Origin: Azoarcus sp. DN11
GTDB taxonomy: Bacteria; Pseudomonadota; Gammaproteobacteria; Burkholderiales; Rhodocyclaceae
Assembly: GCF_003628555.1 (NCBI RefSeq)
Contig: NZ_CP021731.1
Span: forward strand, 930,001-994,000
Direction: 5' to 3'
DNA length: 64,000 nt
In this document: positions 1 to 9,662 of the stretch, piece by piece
How the letters are laid out: every line of letters starts with the position of its first letter
Numbering within the stretch: the first letter of the stretch is position 1
Notes under the pieces: generated by a model
What the model was told of the DNA's origin: nothing
The model's database searches: none
Seen by the model: only the letters and a program-made list of their open reading frames with translations
Translations under genes and position numbers: made by a program

Positions 1-311
1 AGATCGTCGGCGACATCGAGGACGAGTTCGACCGCCTCGAACCCAGCGACAACATCCAGCTCGACGCGGACGGCTGCTACCGCGTCCGCGCGACCACCGA
101 GATCGGAGAATTCAATGCCGCCTTCGCCGCGGATTTCAGCGATGCCGAGGTCGACACCGTGGGCGGACTGCTGATCTGCCAGCTCGGCCGCCTGCCGCGG
201 CGCGGCGAAGTCGTAATGCTCGGGAACCTGAGGGTGACGGCGCTGCGCGTCGATGGCCGGCGAGTGCACACCCTGCTCGTGCAGCCCGCCATCGGAACGG
301 CCGCAGCGTGA
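1..311 (+). CDS. corC: CorC/HlyC-family protein, C-terminal end (partial)
   Basis: Open from the left edge; the first full codon begins at position 3 and the stop is TGA at 309-311. About 102 residues remain. They look like the CorC_HlyC transporter-associated domain: an acidic stretch (EIVGDIEDEFD) linking the CBS region to the C-terminal fold, then the GGLLICQLGRLPRRGE segment typical of the end of this family. Family members bind adenine nucleotides through CBS domains (outside the window) and are linked to Mg/Co efflux. The stop overlaps the GTG start of lnt (GTGA), the same corC-lnt pairing as E. coli ybeX-lnt, so the two are probably translationally coupled. The family is clear; the exact ion specificity is not. 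Confidence 0.85.
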   Translation, partial: IVGDIEDEFDRLEPSDNIQLDADGCYRVRATTEIGEFNAAFAADFSDAEVDTVGGLLICQLGRLPRRGEVVMLGNLRVTALRVDGRRVHTLLVQPAIGTAAA

Positions 312-1834
312 CCGTCCTCGTGCAGGATTCGGGCGCCGTGCGGGCATCCGGGCGGATGCGCGGCCCGCTCGCGGCGACGCTGGCCGGTGGCGCATCGGTG
401 TTCGCCTTCGCGCCCTTCGAGGCTTTCCCGCTGGCGGTGGCGAGCCTTGCGGTGCTGGCATTCCTCGCCGCGCGGGAATCGCGTGCCCGCAGTGGATTCG
501 CGCTCGGCTTCGCGTGGGGTCTGGGTGCCTTCCTCGCCGGCGTGTCCTGGCTCTACGTCGCCTTGAACCGCTACGGCGGCATGCCGATGCCGCTCGCCGC
601 GTTCGCGATCCTGCTCTTCTGCGCCTACCTCGCGCTGTTTCCCGCCGCCGTCGGTGCGCTGTTCGTGCGCCTCGGCCGCGGCGGCGTGTGGCTGCGTGCG
701 TTGTGCTTCGCCGGGCTGTGGATCGGCGCGGAACTGCTGCGCGGCTGGCTGTTCACCGGCTTCCCGTGGCTCGCGCTCGGTTACTCGCAGACGCCGCCCA
801 GCCCGCTTGCCGGCTACTTCTCCGTGCTCGGCGTATATGGCGTCGGCGGGCTGGTCGCGCTGATCGCGGCGCTCTTCGCGCTCACGCCCTGGCGCAGCCG
901 GCGCGCGGCCGCGGCGACGCTGGTGGCGGTCGCGGCCCTGTCCGTCCTTGGCTACGGCCTTGGGCGCGTCGCGTGGACCGCGCCGGCCGGCAAGCCGGTG
1001 AACGTCGCGCTGATCCAGACCAACATCGAACAGAGTCTCAAATGGCGCCCCGAGCTGCTCTCGGAATGGCTGGAGAGCAACGCGCGCCTCGTGCGCGCGC
1101 ATCCTGCCGACCTCGTCGTGCTGCCCGAGACGACGCTGCCGCTCCTCGCCGACCGCCTGCCCGACGGCTACCTCGAGGAGCTCGCCGCGCCGGTCGCGGC
1201 GCGCGGTGGCGATCTCGTGTTCGGCGTCTTCCTGCGCGATGCGCGCGGCGCGATCTACAACGCCGCGCTGAGCCTGGGCGCTTCTCCGTCGCAGGCTTAC
1301 GCGAAGCAGCACCTCGTGCCCTTCGGCGAATATTCCCCGCCGCTTTTCGGCTGGTTCTACGACCTCGTCAGCATCCCGATGTCGGACCAGACGCGCGGCG
1401 CGCCCGACCAGCCGCCGCTGCACCTCGGCGGGCAGCGCGTCGCGGTCAACATCTGCTACGAGGATCTCTTCGGGCGCGAGCTGATCCACGGCCTGCCCGA
1501 GGCGACGCTGATGCTGAACCTGTCGAACCTCGCGTGGTACGGCGACTCCTTCGCCCAGCCGCAGCACCTGCAGATCGCGCGCGTGCGGGCGATGGAAACG
1601 GGCAGGCCGATGCTGCGCTCGACCAACACCGGCATGACGGCGCTGGTCCAACCCGACGGCCGCGTTGCCGGCGTGCTGCCCGAGTTCCAGGAGGGGGTGC
1701 TGAAAGTTGCGGTGCAGGGTCGTGAAGGGCTCACCCCTTATGCACGCTGGGGCGATGTGGCCGCCGTGCTGCTGGCGCTGGCCGCCGTCCTTGCCGGTGC
1801 AGTTCGCCGGGAGGGGCGCCGCAGGGCCGGATGA
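308..1834 (+). CDS. lnt: apolipoprotein N-acyltransferase
   Basis: Transfers an acyl chain from phospholipid to the N-terminal cysteine of apolipoproteins, the last lipoprotein-maturation step, in the inner membrane. The 508-residue product has the usual family length: six or so hydrophobic segments in the first 220 residues, then a nitrilase-type domain exposed to the periplasm. The expected catalytic triad is visible: Glu274 in LPETT, Lys333 in [12 protein letters not shown] and Cys383 in NICYEDLFG. The GTG start at 308 overlaps the corC stop. A final hydrophobic segment near residue 490 anchors the C terminus. Its substrates should include the lipoproteins MlaA, PilF and BamB encoded in this window. 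Confidence 0.96.
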   Translation: MTVLVQDSGAVRASGRMRGPLAATLAGGASVFAFAPFEAFPLAVASLAVLAFLAARESRARSGFALGFAWGLGAFLAGVSWLYVALNRYGGMPMPLAAFAILLFCAYLALFPAAVGALFVRLGRGGVWLRALCFAGLWIGAELLRGWLFTGFPWLALGYSQTPPSPLAGYFSVLGVYGVGGLVALIAALFALTPWRSRRAAAATLVAVAALSVLGYGLGRVAWTAPAGKPVNVALIQTNIEQSLKWRPELLSEWLESNARLVRAHPADLVVLPETTLPLLADRLPDGYLEELAAPVAARGGDLVFGVFLRDARGAIYNAALSLGASPSQAYAKQHLVPFGEYSPPLFGWFYDLVSIPMSDQTRGAPDQPPLHLGGQRVAVNICYEDLFGRELIHGLPEATLMLNLSNLAWYGDSFAQPQHLQIARVRAMETGRPMLRSTNTGMTALVQPDGRVAGVLPEFQEGVLKVAVQGREGLTPYARWGDVAAVLLALAAVLAGAVRREGRRRAG

Positions 1835-1995
1835 AATCCCGCCCTGCGCCATGCGGTCGTTTCCCCGTGGCATTTCGCCGCACGCCACCCAATTTCCGGC
1901 GGGCAAATTTCGCCCCTCGGTCGAATGCCAGTAAAATCCACCCTTTGCGTTTGCCGCGCGGCGCCCCCGTCGTCGCCCATAGCTGTCGAGAGACC

Positions 1996-2919
1996 ATGTC
2001 CCTGCAAAAACCCACCTTCCAGCAAGTCATCCTGACGCTCCAGCAATTCTGGGGCGATCGCGGCTGCGTGCTGCTGCAGCCCTACGACCTCGAAGTCGGC
2101 GCCGGCACCTCGCACACCGCGACCTTCCTGCGCGCGATCGGCCCCGAGCCGTGGAACGCCGCCTACGTGCAGCCCTCGCGCCGCCCCAAGGACGGCCGCT
2201 ACGGCGAGAACCCCAACCGCCTGCAGCACTACTACCAGTTCCAGGTCGTGCTCAAGCCCTCGCCGCTGAACATCCAGGAGCTCTACCTCGACTCGCTGCG
2301 CGCGCTCGGCATCGACACCAATGCGCACGACGTGCGCTTCGTCGAGGACGACTGGGAAAACCCCACGCTCGGCGCCTGGGGCCTCGGCTGGGAAGTGTGG
2401 CTCGACGGCATGGAAGTCACGCAGTTCACCTATTTTCAGCAGGTCGGCGGCCTCGACTGCAAGCCGGTGCTCGGCGAGATCACCTACGGCCTCGAGCGCC
2501 TCGCGATGTACCTGCAAGGCGTCGAGAACGTCTATGACCTCGTCTGGGCGGTCTATCCGGACGGCCGCAAAGTCACTTACGGCGACGTCTACCACCAGAA
2601 CGAAGTCGAGCAATCGACCTACAACTTCGAGCACGCCAACGTCGACTTCTTCTTCTCGCTCTTCGGCAACTACGAATCCGAAGCCAAGCGCATGATCGAG
2701 ATCGGCCTCGCGCTGCCCGCCTACGAACTGGTCCTGAAGGCCGCGCACAGCTTCAACATGCTCGATGCGCGTGGCGCGATTTCCGTCACCGAGCGCGCCG
2801 CCTACATCGGCCGCATCCGCAACCTGTCGCGCGCCGTCGCGCAGGCCTATTACGACTCCCGCGAGAGCCTGGGCTTCCCGATGCTCAACACCGCTGCAAC
2901 CAAGACGGAGGCCGCATGA
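1996..2919 (+). CDS. glyQ: glycyl-tRNA synthetase alpha subunit
   Basis: Alpha chain of the bacterial-type alpha2-beta2 glycyl-tRNA synthetase; it carries the class II catalytic core that activates glycine. The 307-residue product starts [19 protein letters not shown] and contains the invariant [20 protein letters not shown] and [19 protein letters not shown] stretches of the family. An in-frame reading frame extends upstream to 1831, but family length and conserved N terminus place the start at ATG 1996. The TGA stop overlaps the glyS start (ATGATGA), which fits equal production of the two subunits. About 160 bases separate it from lnt, enough for its own promoter. Confidence 0.97.
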   Translation: MSLQKPTFQQVILTLQQFWGDRGCVLLQPYDLEVGAGTSHTATFLRAIGPEPWNAAYVQPSRRPKDGRYGENPNRLQHYYQFQVVLKPSPLNIQELYLDSLRALGIDTNAHDVRFVEDDWENPTLGAWGLGWEVWLDGMEVTQFTYFQQVGGLDCKPVLGEITYGLERLAMYLQGVENVYDLVWAVYPDGRKVTYGDVYHQNEVEQSTYNFEHANVDFFFSLFGNYESEAKRMIEIGLALPAYELVLKAAHSFNMLDARGAISVTERAAYIGRIRNLSRAVAQAYYDSRESLGFPMLNTAATKTEAA

Positions 2920-5006
2920 TGACCGCCTCCCTGCTTGTCGAACTGCTGACCGAAGAGCTCCCGCCCAAGGCCCTGCCGCGCCTCGGCGAAACCTTCGCCG
3001 CGAAGATCTTCGACGGCCTCAAGGCCCGCGACCTCCTCGCCGAGGACCGGGGTTTCCGCTGGTTCGCCGCCCCGCGCCGCATCGCGATCACCGTGCCGCA
3101 CGTGCGCGCTGCCGCCCCCGCGCGCGAAGTCACCGAAAAGATCATGCCGGTGCAGGTCGCGCTCGACGCCGAAGGCCGCCCGACCCCGGCGCTGCTGAAG
3201 AAGCTCGAAGCCAAGGGCATTTCGGCCGACGCCGTGGCGAGCTTCGAGCGCCGCCTGGACGGCAAGGCCGAAGCTCTCTTCTACACCCGTAACGAAGCCG
3301 GTGCGACGCTGGACACGGTGCTCGCGGCGATCGTCCAGGACGCCGTCAAGGCGCTGCCTATCCCCAAGCTGATGCGCTGGGGCGCGGGCGACGCGCAGTT
3401 CGTGCGCCCCGTGCATAAGCTCTCGATGCTGCACGGCGAACGCGTCGTCCCGGGCCGCGTGCTCGACCTCGACTCCGACCGCGTCACCCGCGGCCACCGC
3501 TTCATGAGCCGCGGCGACATCGCGCTCGCGACCGCCGAAGCCTACGAGCCGACGCTGCTCGCCGAAGGCAAGGTGATCCCGCACTTCGCCGAGCGCCGCG
3601 CCGACATCGAACGCCAGCTCCTCGCGGCTGCCGCGCGTGAAGGCGCGAGCCTGGGCGAATACGCCGACCTGCTGGATGAGGTCACCGCGCTCGTCGAACA
3701 CCCCACCGTCTACGTCGGCGAATTCGAGGCCGAATTCCTCGCCGTGCCGCAGGAATGCCTGATCCTGACGATGCGCGCGAACCAGAAGTACTTCCCGCTG
3801 TTCGACGCCGCCGGCAAGCTGCGCAACCGCTTCCTGATCGTCTCGAACATGCATCTCGCGAACCCGGCGAACATCATCGCGGGCAACCAGCGCGTCGTGC
3901 GCCCGCGCCTCTCGGACGCGCGCTTCTTCTTCGAGCAGGACCGCAAGCACACCCTCGACAGCCGCCTGCCGCGCCTCGCACCCGTCGTCTATCACAACAA
4001 GCTCGGCAGCCAGTTGGAGCGCGTCGAACGCCTCGAACGCCTCGCCACCGCGATCGCCACCCGCCTGCATGGTGATGCGACCGCCGCCGCGCGCGCCGCG
4101 CGCCTCGCCAAGGCCGACCTCGTCACCGACATGGTCGGCGAGTTCCCCGAGCTGCAAGGCATCATGGGCCGCTACTACGCGCTCAACGACCAGGAAGGCG
4201 AAGTCGTGGCCGATGCGATCCAGTCGCACTACCAGCCGCGCTTCGCCGGCGACGCGCTGCCGGTGGGCAACGTCGCCTGCGCGGTCGCGCTCGCCGACAA
4301 GCTCGACGCGCTCGTCGGCTTCTTCGGCATCGGCCAGCTTCCGACCGGTGACAGGGACCCCTTCGGCCTGCGCCGCGCCGCCCTCGGCGTGCTGCGCATC
4401 CTGATCGAGACGCCGCTGCCGCTCGATCTCGCCGAGCTCGTCGCTGACGCCGCGGCCGGTTTCAAGCCCGGCCTGCTGACGGCCGCCGGTTTCGAAGCCC
4501 AGCTCCTCGACTTCATGTTCGAGCGCCTGAAGAACCTGCTGCGCGATGGCGGCCACGCGGGTGACGTCATCGATGCCGTGCTGGCGCTGCGCCCGATGCG
4601 CATGGACCGCATTCCTGCCAAGCTTGACGCCGTGCGCATTTTCCGCGCCCTGCCCGAAGCCGAAGCGCTCGCCGCCGCCAACAAGCGCATCATCAACATC
4701 CTGAAGAAGGTCGAAGGCGAACTGCCCGAACCGGACGTTGCGCTGCTGCAGGAAGAAGCCGAGAAGGCGCTCTTCCATCGGGTCGTCGACGTCGCGCCGC
4801 TCGTGCGCTCGCACATGGCGAACGAGGACTACACCGACGCGTTGTGCGTGCTCGCGGGCCTGCGCGCGGCGGTCGATACCTTTTTCGACGAAGTCATGGT
4901 GATGGCCGAGGAGCCGCTCACGCGCCAGAACCGACTGGCCCTTCTGCGCCAGCTCGCCGGTCTGATGAACCAGGTCGCCGACCTGTCGCGCCTGTCCGCC
5001 GCCTGA
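2916..5006 (+). CDS. glyS: glycyl-tRNA synthetase beta subunit
   Basis: Beta chain of glycyl-tRNA synthetase, needed for tRNA recognition. The 696-residue length is normal for the family. The N terminus [19 protein letters not shown] is the conserved GlyS opening. The central region holds an HD-like segment and the C terminus an anticodon-binding (DALR-type) domain. Two ATGs lie at the glyQ stop: 2916 (ATGA overlap) and 2919. Either gives a normal protein, and I report the first. It is followed after 12 bases by gmhB, so glyQ-glyS-gmhB-plsC probably form one transcription unit. Confidence 0.97.
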   Translation: MMTASLLVELLTEELPPKALPRLGETFAAKIFDGLKARDLLAEDRGFRWFAAPRRIAITVPHVRAAAPAREVTEKIMPVQVALDAEGRPTPALLKKLEAKGISADAVASFERRLDGKAEALFYTRNEAGATLDTVLAAIVQDAVKALPIPKLMRWGAGDAQFVRPVHKLSMLHGERVVPGRVLDLDSDRVTRGHRFMSRGDIALATAEAYEPTLLAEGKVIPHFAERRADIERQLLAAAAREGASLGEYADLLDEVTALVEHPTVYVGEFEAEFLAVPQECLILTMRANQKYFPLFDAAGKLRNRFLIVSNMHLANPANIIAGNQRVVRPRLSDARFFFEQDRKHTLDSRLPRLAPVVYHNKLGSQLERVERLERLATAIATRLHGDATAAARAARLAKADLVTDMVGEFPELQGIMGRYYALNDQEGEVVADAIQSHYQPRFAGDALPVGNVACAVALADKLDALVGFFGIGQLPTGDRDPFGLRRAALGVLRILIETPLPLDLAELVADAAAGFKPGLLTAAGFEAQLLDFMFERLKNLLRDGGHAGDVIDAVLALRPMRMDRIPAKLDAVRIFRALPEAEALAAANKRIINILKKVEGELPEPDVALLQEEAEKALFHRVVDVAPLVRSHMANEDYTDALCVLAGLRAAVDTFFDEVMVMAEEPLTRQNRLALLRQLAGLMNQVADLSRLSAA

Positions 5007-5018
5007 CGGGAGCCGATC

Positions 5019-5558
5019 ATGCCGAACAAGCTGATCATCCTGGACCGCGACGGCGTCATCAACTACGACTCCGAACAGTTCATCAAGTCGCCCGACGAGT
5101 GGAAGCCGATCCCCGGTTCGCTCGAAGCGATCGCGCGCCTCAACCAGTGGGGCTGGCGCGTGGTCGTCGCGTCGAACCAGTCGGGCGTCGGGCGCGGGCT
5201 CTTCGGCATGGACACGCTCAACGCGATCAACGAGAAGATGGTGAAAAGCCTCGCCCAGGTCGGCGGCCGGCTCGACGCGATCTTCTTCTGCCCGCATTCG
5301 GCCGATTCGACCTGCGACTGCCGCAAGCCCAAACCGGGCCTGTTCCTGCAGATCGCGGAGCGTTTCAACGTGAGCCTCGATCGCGTGCCGGCGGTCGGCG
5401 ACAGCCTGCGCGACCTGCAGGCCGGCGTCGCGGTCGGCTGCAAGCCCTATCTGGTCCTCACCGGCAAGGGCGCAAAGACGCGCGACGATCCCGCGCTGCC
5501 GGAGGGCACGCTCATCTACCCCGATCTCGCGGCCGTCGTCGCCGATCTCACCGCCTGA
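5019..5558 (+). CDS. gmhB: D-glycero-beta-D-manno-heptose 1,7-bisphosphate 7-phosphatase
   Basis: HAD-superfamily phosphatase that removes the C7 phosphate during ADP-heptose synthesis for the LPS inner core. The 179-residue protein has the HAD nucleophile motif DRDGVIN (Asp9 and Asp11), a SNQSGVGRG loop, and the zinc-binding cysteine and histidine cluster CPHSADSTCDCRKPKPG that separates GmhB from other HAD phosphatases. GDSLRDLQAG forms the last HAD motif. It sits 12 bases after glyS and 8 before plsC; the glyQS-gmhB-plsC order is common in betaproteobacteria. Anomer preference (beta versus alpha) cannot be read from the sequence. Confidence 0.94.
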   Translation: MPNKLIILDRDGVINYDSEQFIKSPDEWKPIPGSLEAIARLNQWGWRVVVASNQSGVGRGLFGMDTLNAINEKMVKSLAQVGGRLDAIFFCPHSADSTCDCRKPKPGLFLQIAERFNVSLDRVPAVGDSLRDLQAGVAVGCKPYLVLTGKGAKTRDDPALPEGTLIYPDLAAVVADLTA

Positions 5559-5566
5559 AGGATATC

Positions 5567-6337
5567 GTGGTCGTCCTGCGCTCCCTGCTGTTTGCCGTCA
5601 TCCTCGCGATCTTCACGCCGCCGTTCGCGCTGGGCGGCATCCTCGCCTTCCCCCTGTCGCCGCGCACGCGCCACCGCATCGTCACGGCCTGGGCGCCGCT
5701 GATGATGTGGTTCATCCCGCGCATCCTGGGCATCCGCTACAAGGTCATCGGGCGCGAGAACATCCCCTCCGTGCCCTCCGTGATCCTCTCCAAGCATCAG
5801 TCCGCGTGGGAGACGATGGCCTTGCAGGTGATCTTCCCGCCGCTGTGTTTCGTCCTCAAGCGCGAACTCCTCAAGGTGCCCTTCTTCGGCTGGGGCCTCG
5901 CGTCGATTCCCGGCATCGCGATCGACCGCGCCGCCGGCAAGGATGCGCTCGCGCAGGTCGTCGAGCAGGGCAGCGCCCGCCTGTCGGAGGGGTATTGGGT
6001 CGCCGTGTTCCCGGAAGGCACCCGCACCGCGCCCGGCGCGAAACGCCGCTACAAGGCCGGCGGGGCGGCCCTCGCGCAGCAGGCAGGTGCGCCGGTCGTA
6101 CCCGTGGCGCATAATGCCGGAGAATTCTGGGGGCGCAATGCGTTCCTCAAGTATCCGGGCGAGATCACCGTCAGCATCGGTCCCGCGATCGACCCGGCCG
6201 GCCTGGATGCGGCGGAGGTGAATCGTCGCTCCGCCGCATGGATCGAAGGCGAGATGCACCGCCTGTTCCCGCACCACTACCGGAGCGGACGCGCCGCGGC
6301 CGGCCCGGTTTCAGGCGAGGTCGAAAAGGCGGACTGA
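5567..6337 (+). CDS. plsC: 1-acyl-sn-glycerol-3-phosphate acyltransferase
   Basis: Acylates lysophosphatidic acid to phosphatidic acid at the inner membrane. I choose GTG 5567 because it follows an AAGGA-like ribosome site next to the gmhB stop and yields a 256-residue protein with an N-terminal hydrophobic anchor (LLFAVILAIFTPPFALGGIL). The acyltransferase blocks are present in order: KHQSAWETM (block I), a GIAIDR segment, and PEGTRTAPG (block III). Block I reads H-X4-E instead of the textbook H-X4-D, a conservative change; the protein is otherwise intact. It could act as a strain-specific second acyltransferase rather than the only PlsC. Confidence 0.9.
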   Translation: MVVLRSLLFAVILAIFTPPFALGGILAFPLSPRTRHRIVTAWAPLMMWFIPRILGIRYKVIGRENIPSVPSVILSKHQSAWETMALQVIFPPLCFVLKRELLKVPFFGWGLASIPGIAIDRAAGKDALAQVVEQGSARLSEGYWVAVFPEGTRTAPGAKRRYKAGGAALAQQAGAPVVPVAHNAGEFWGRNAFLKYPGEITVSIGPAIDPAGLDAAEVNRRSAAWIEGEMHRLFPHHYRSGRAAAGPVSGEVEKAD

Positions 6338-6412
6338 GTCCCGCGGTTGCGGTTGTCCCGCAGCCCGGGTTGGCGGGCAGGGCAGGAAGGGAAAAGGGGA
6401 GGTGGGGGCAGG

Positions 6413-8131
6413 ATGCAGGTGATGGATCGCCGCGGCAGGCCTTCGCCGGATGCCGCCGGGCCGCAGAAGCGTGCCGCCGGGCCGCAGAAGCGTGCCGCCG
6501 CCGGACAGTTCCGCCTGATGCGCTATTTCACGCTCGCCAGCCTCGCCGCGTTCGTGATCGTCGGGGGCGTGCTGTTCTCCCTCCAGCGCGCCGAGGTCGT
6601 CTTCTTTTCACAAGTCCAGCGCGAACAGGGCAATTTCTTCGCCCGGGCCCAGACCAACCTTGCCGCGAGGCAGGATCAGGCGGCTCGCGCGAGCCTGATC
6701 TCCCTGCACGAGGCCGGCCATGTCACGCTGACGCGCGTGGTCAGCAACGTGTTGTGGGATTCCCACATCGCACCGTTGGTCGCGCGGGCGCAAACCATCT
6801 CCATCGCACCCTGCCGCAACCTGCCGGTGGCCGAGACGGGGGCTACAGGGCCCGATTTGCGCCGTGCCTGCTTTGCGGAACTGGGCCGTACGCTCATGGG
6901 GCTGCCGGGTTTTGCCGAACTCGACGCCGAGGCCTACGCGACGATGCGCGCGAGCAGTGTCTTCAAGATCAAGGTCTTCGATCTGCGCGGCATCACGATC
7001 TACTCGTCGGAGCACGCCCAGATCGGCGAGGACAAGGCCGACAACAGTGGTTGGAAGAGCGCCGTGTCGGGCACGCCGGCAAGCGAGATGACACACCGCG
7101 AGCGTTTCAGCGCCTTCGAGGGCGTAGTCGAGAACCGCGACCTGATCTCGAGCTACATTCCCGTGCGTGAGCGCGGCAGCGACCGCGTCATTGGCGTGTT
7201 CGAGATCTACTCGGACGTCACCTCCTTCCTCGAGCGCATCAAGAACGTGTCGGCCGAAGTCGGCGAGCTCGCAGCGGCAAATCAACAGGCGCTGGAAGGT
7301 GCGATGGCCGGGAACCAGCGCAAGGTCGGTGACAGTTCGGATGCTTTCCTGCTGATCGTCTGCGGTACGCTGGCGGCGCTTTACGCCGTGCTGCTGGGGA
7401 TCGTGCGCATCGGGCAGCGCATCATCGACTCGCAGGCGGACGCCCAGGAGCGGGCGATGGAGCGCGAGGAGCGCTGGCATCACGAGAAGATGGCCGCGCT
7501 GGCGACGATGGCGGCGAACGTGTCCCACGAAGTCGGCAACCCGCTCGCGACGATTTCGATGCTCGCGCAGGAGATGCAGCTGCACAAGGGCAGGACCGGC
7601 TGCGACGCCTGCAAGCCGGCGCAGATCCTCGAGCAGACCCGGCGCATCGCCGGGATGACGCGGCAGATCTCGGAGTTCGCCGCGGCACGGCGCGAATCGC
7701 GCGAGCTCGTCGACGTCAACCAGCTGGTCAAGGCCGTGCTCGATTTCCTTGGCTTCGACCGGAGGTTCCGCGCGATCCGGCTCGAGCTCAAGGCCGGCGA
7801 GGACCTGCCTGCGCTGTCGGTGATTCCGGACTATCTCAACGAAGTGCTGATGAACCTGCTGCAGGCCTGCACCGAGTGCCCCGCCGGACCCGGCGGGAAA
7901 GGCGGTGTCATCGTGGTCGAAACGATGGGCAGCGACGCGGAAATCCTGATCCGCATCACCAGCGAGTGCAAAGCCTATCCGGGCGTGTGCCGCGAGCACG
8001 CCCGCTTCGAGGACAGCCGTTTCGACGTCGTGAGAAGGCGAGTCCAGAGCATGGGCGGCCGTGTCACGCGCGAGCGCTCGCATTACGAGATCGCCCTGCC
8101 GGCTGAAGCGCCGGGCGCGCCCGCGTCCTGA
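6413..8131 (+). CDS. membrane sensor protein with kinase H-box and degenerate ATP-binding domain
   Basis: A 572-residue protein built like a sensor histidine kinase. A basic, repetitive N terminus (two AAGPQKR units) precedes a first membrane segment (about 37-57), a periplasmic domain of about 250 residues with two cysteines, a second membrane segment (about 311-333), a coiled linker and a dimerisation domain with a good H-box (SHEVGNPLA, His372). The ATPase part is unusual: the N-box reads NLLQACTE where an Asn-x-x-Asp pair is expected, and no DxGxG or GTGLGL glycine boxes are visible. Cysteine pairs occur at 397/400 (CDAC) and 486/489 (CTEC). I see no response regulator beside it. Start ATG 6413 follows a purine-rich stretch; ATG 6422 is an alternative. 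Kinase activity is uncertain. Confidence 0.75.
   Translation: MQVMDRRGRPSPDAAGPQKRAAGPQKRAAAGQFRLMRYFTLASLAAFVIVGGVLFSLQRAEVVFFSQVQREQGNFFARAQTNLAARQDQAARASLISLHEAGHVTLTRVVSNVLWDSHIAPLVARAQTISIAPCRNLPVAETGATGPDLRRACFAELGRTLMGLPGFAELDAEAYATMRASSVFKIKVFDLRGITIYSSEHAQIGEDKADNSGWKSAVSGTPASEMTHRERFSAFEGVVENRDLISSYIPVRERGSDRVIGVFEIYSDVTSFLERIKNVSAEVGELAAANQQALEGAMAGNQRKVGDSSDAFLLIVCGTLAALYAVLLGIVRIGQRIIDSQADAQERAMEREERWHHEKMAALATMAANVSHEVGNPLATISMLAQEMQLHKGRTGCDACKPAQILEQTRRIAGMTRQISEFAAARRESRELVDVNQLVKAVLDFLGFDRRFRAIRLELKAGEDLPALSVIPDYLNEVLMNLLQACTECPAGPGGKGGVIVVETMGSDAEILIRITSECKAYPGVCREHARFEDSRFDVVRRRVQSMGGRVTRERSHYEIALPAEAPGAPAS
6452..6493 (+). repeat. 21-bp tandem repeat, two copies, in frame
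   Basis: Two perfect head-to-tail 21-base units (6452-6472 and 6473-6493) inside the 5' end of the sensor gene. Each encodes seven residues (AAGPQKR in register), so a change in copy number would keep the reading frame. Confidence 0.9.
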
Positions 8132-8221
8132 TTTCGCTGCCGATACTCTAAAATTCCGTTTTCATCTTGAATCGGGTCGCCCCGCGAGCGCGTGCCGGGT
8201 CTGCCCCCTGAAGGAAGCCTT

Positions 8222-9439
8222 ATGTCGTCCGCCCTGGGTGTGGAAGAAGCCCGCAGCTACATGCACCGGCTGCTCAACGCGATGCACCAGATGGAGGGAT
8301 CCGACCTGTTCATCTCGGTCGACTTCCCGCCCAGCGTGAAGGCGCATGGCACGATGAAGGCGCTCAGCCAGCAGCGCCTGACTCCCGACATCACGCGCTC
8401 GCTGGCGATGAGCCTGATGAACGATCGCCAGCGCGCCGAGTTCGAGGCCGAGATGGAGTGCAATTTCGCGATCTCGATCCCGGGCGTGTGCCGCTTCCGC
8501 GTGAATGTCTTCGTCCAGCAGCAGCACGCCGGGATGGTCATCCGCACCATCGCCTCCGAAATCCCCACGCTGGCCAAGCTCGGCCTGCCCGAGGTGCTCA
8601 AGGAGATCATCATGACCAAGCGCGGCCTCGTGCTGGTCGTGGGCGGCACCGGGTCGGGCAAGTCGACGACGCTGGCGGCGATGATCGACCACCGCAACAG
8701 CTCGGCGCCGGGCCACATCATCACGGTCGAGGATCCGGTCGAATACGTGCATCGTAACAAGCAGTGTCTCGTCACGCATCGCGAAGTCGGCGTCGACACG
8801 CATTCCTGGGAGCACGCGCTGAAAAACACGCTGCGCCAGGCTCCCGACGTGATCCTGATCGGCGAGATCCGTGACCGCGAGACGATGGAGCACGCGATCG
8901 CCTTTGCCGAGACCGGCCACCTGTGTCTTGGCACCCTGCATGCGAACAACGCGAACCAGACCATCGACAGGATCGTGAACTTCTTTCCCGAGGAGCGCCG
9001 CAACCAGCTGCTGATGGATCTTTCGTCCAACCTGCGCGCCATCGTCTCGCAGCGCCTGATCCGCACCGAGGACGGCAAGGGGCGCAAAGCGGCCATCGAG
9101 ATCCTGCTCAACACGCCGACGATCTCCGAAATGATCTTCAAGGGACAATTCCAGTCGATCAAGGAGATCATGGCCAAATCGCGCGAGCTGGGCATGCGCA
9201 CCTTCGACCAGGCGCTGTTCGATCTCTACGACGCTGGCTTCGTCAGCTACGAGGAGGCCATCCGCAATGCCGACTCGACCAACGAGTTGCGCCTGCAGAT
9301 CAAGCTGAAGGCCGAGCGCGGCCAGCCGAAGACCTCCGCGGAGACGGAACTGAGCCTGTCGATCGAGGAGGAGAAGGAGGAAGACGCGGAGGCGGAGGGC
9401 GCTGCCGCTGCGCCGGGCATGAGCGCGGCAGTGAAGTAG
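8222..9439 (+). CDS. pilU: type IV pilus retraction ATPase, PilU type
   Basis: A cytoplasmic hexameric secretion ATPase of the PilT/PilU group. The 405-residue product has Walker A GGTGSGKST (141-149), an Asp box around TVEDPVEYVH, a Walker B-like region DVILIGEIRDRETME and a His box GHLCLGTLHANN. PilU rather than PilT is suggested by FRVNVFVQQQHAGMVIR, FDQALFDLYDAGFVSYEEAIRNA, and the acidic tail (SIEEEKEEDAEAEG), which PilT lacks. ATG 8222 follows GAAGGA. It stands alone, without pilT next to it, 90 bases after the degenerate kinase gene. In characterised systems PilU works with PilT; a second PilT-like role is possible. Confidence 0.85.
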   Translation: MSSALGVEEARSYMHRLLNAMHQMEGSDLFISVDFPPSVKAHGTMKALSQQRLTPDITRSLAMSLMNDRQRAEFEAEMECNFAISIPGVCRFRVNVFVQQQHAGMVIRTIASEIPTLAKLGLPEVLKEIIMTKRGLVLVVGGTGSGKSTTLAAMIDHRNSSAPGHIITVEDPVEYVHRNKQCLVTHREVGVDTHSWEHALKNTLRQAPDVILIGEIRDRETMEHAIAFAETGHLCLGTLHANNANQTIDRIVNFFPEERRNQLLMDLSSNLRAIVSQRLIRTEDGKGRKAAIEILLNTPTISEMIFKGQFQSIKEIMAKSRELGMRTFDQALFDLYDAGFVSYEEAIRNADSTNELRLQIKLKAERGQPKTSAETELSLSIEEEKEEDAEAEGAAAAPGMSAAVK

Positions 9440-9573
9440 CATACACCTGCGTTCGCTCCCGAACCGGTCGAAGGGCGGGAGCCATCCGGGGTCTCGATGC
9501 GGCATCGGGCCCGGCCCGAGCGGTTTTTGCGGGGCCGGGTGACAAGGACCGATGGCGTCGGCCCGAAACGCAA

Positions 9574-9603
9574 AAAGCCCCGCAGATTGCTCTGCGGGGC
9601 TTT
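9574..9603. terminator. bidirectional rho-independent terminator
   Basis: A perfect 13-bp stem (9574-9586 with 9591-9603) around a TTGC loop, with A and T runs on both flanks. It lies between the convergent pilU-like and phasin genes and should stop transcription from both sides. Confidence 0.9.
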
Positions 9604-9662
9604 CCGTTTTGCCCGAAGTGCCCATTTCAGCAGGGCACGTCGTCAATCCTGTCGGAGGGCGA

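Noticed and set aside
2850..5297. 815-residue minus-strand reading frame opposite glyS
   Set aside because: Same artefact: it lies antisense to a clearly conserved gene and resembles no protein.
6413..8131. Reading the sensor gene as a frameshifted or broken histidine kinase
   Set aside because: The frame is open from start to stop with normal codon use and no internal stop; the missing glycine boxes look like divergence, not a recent frameshift.
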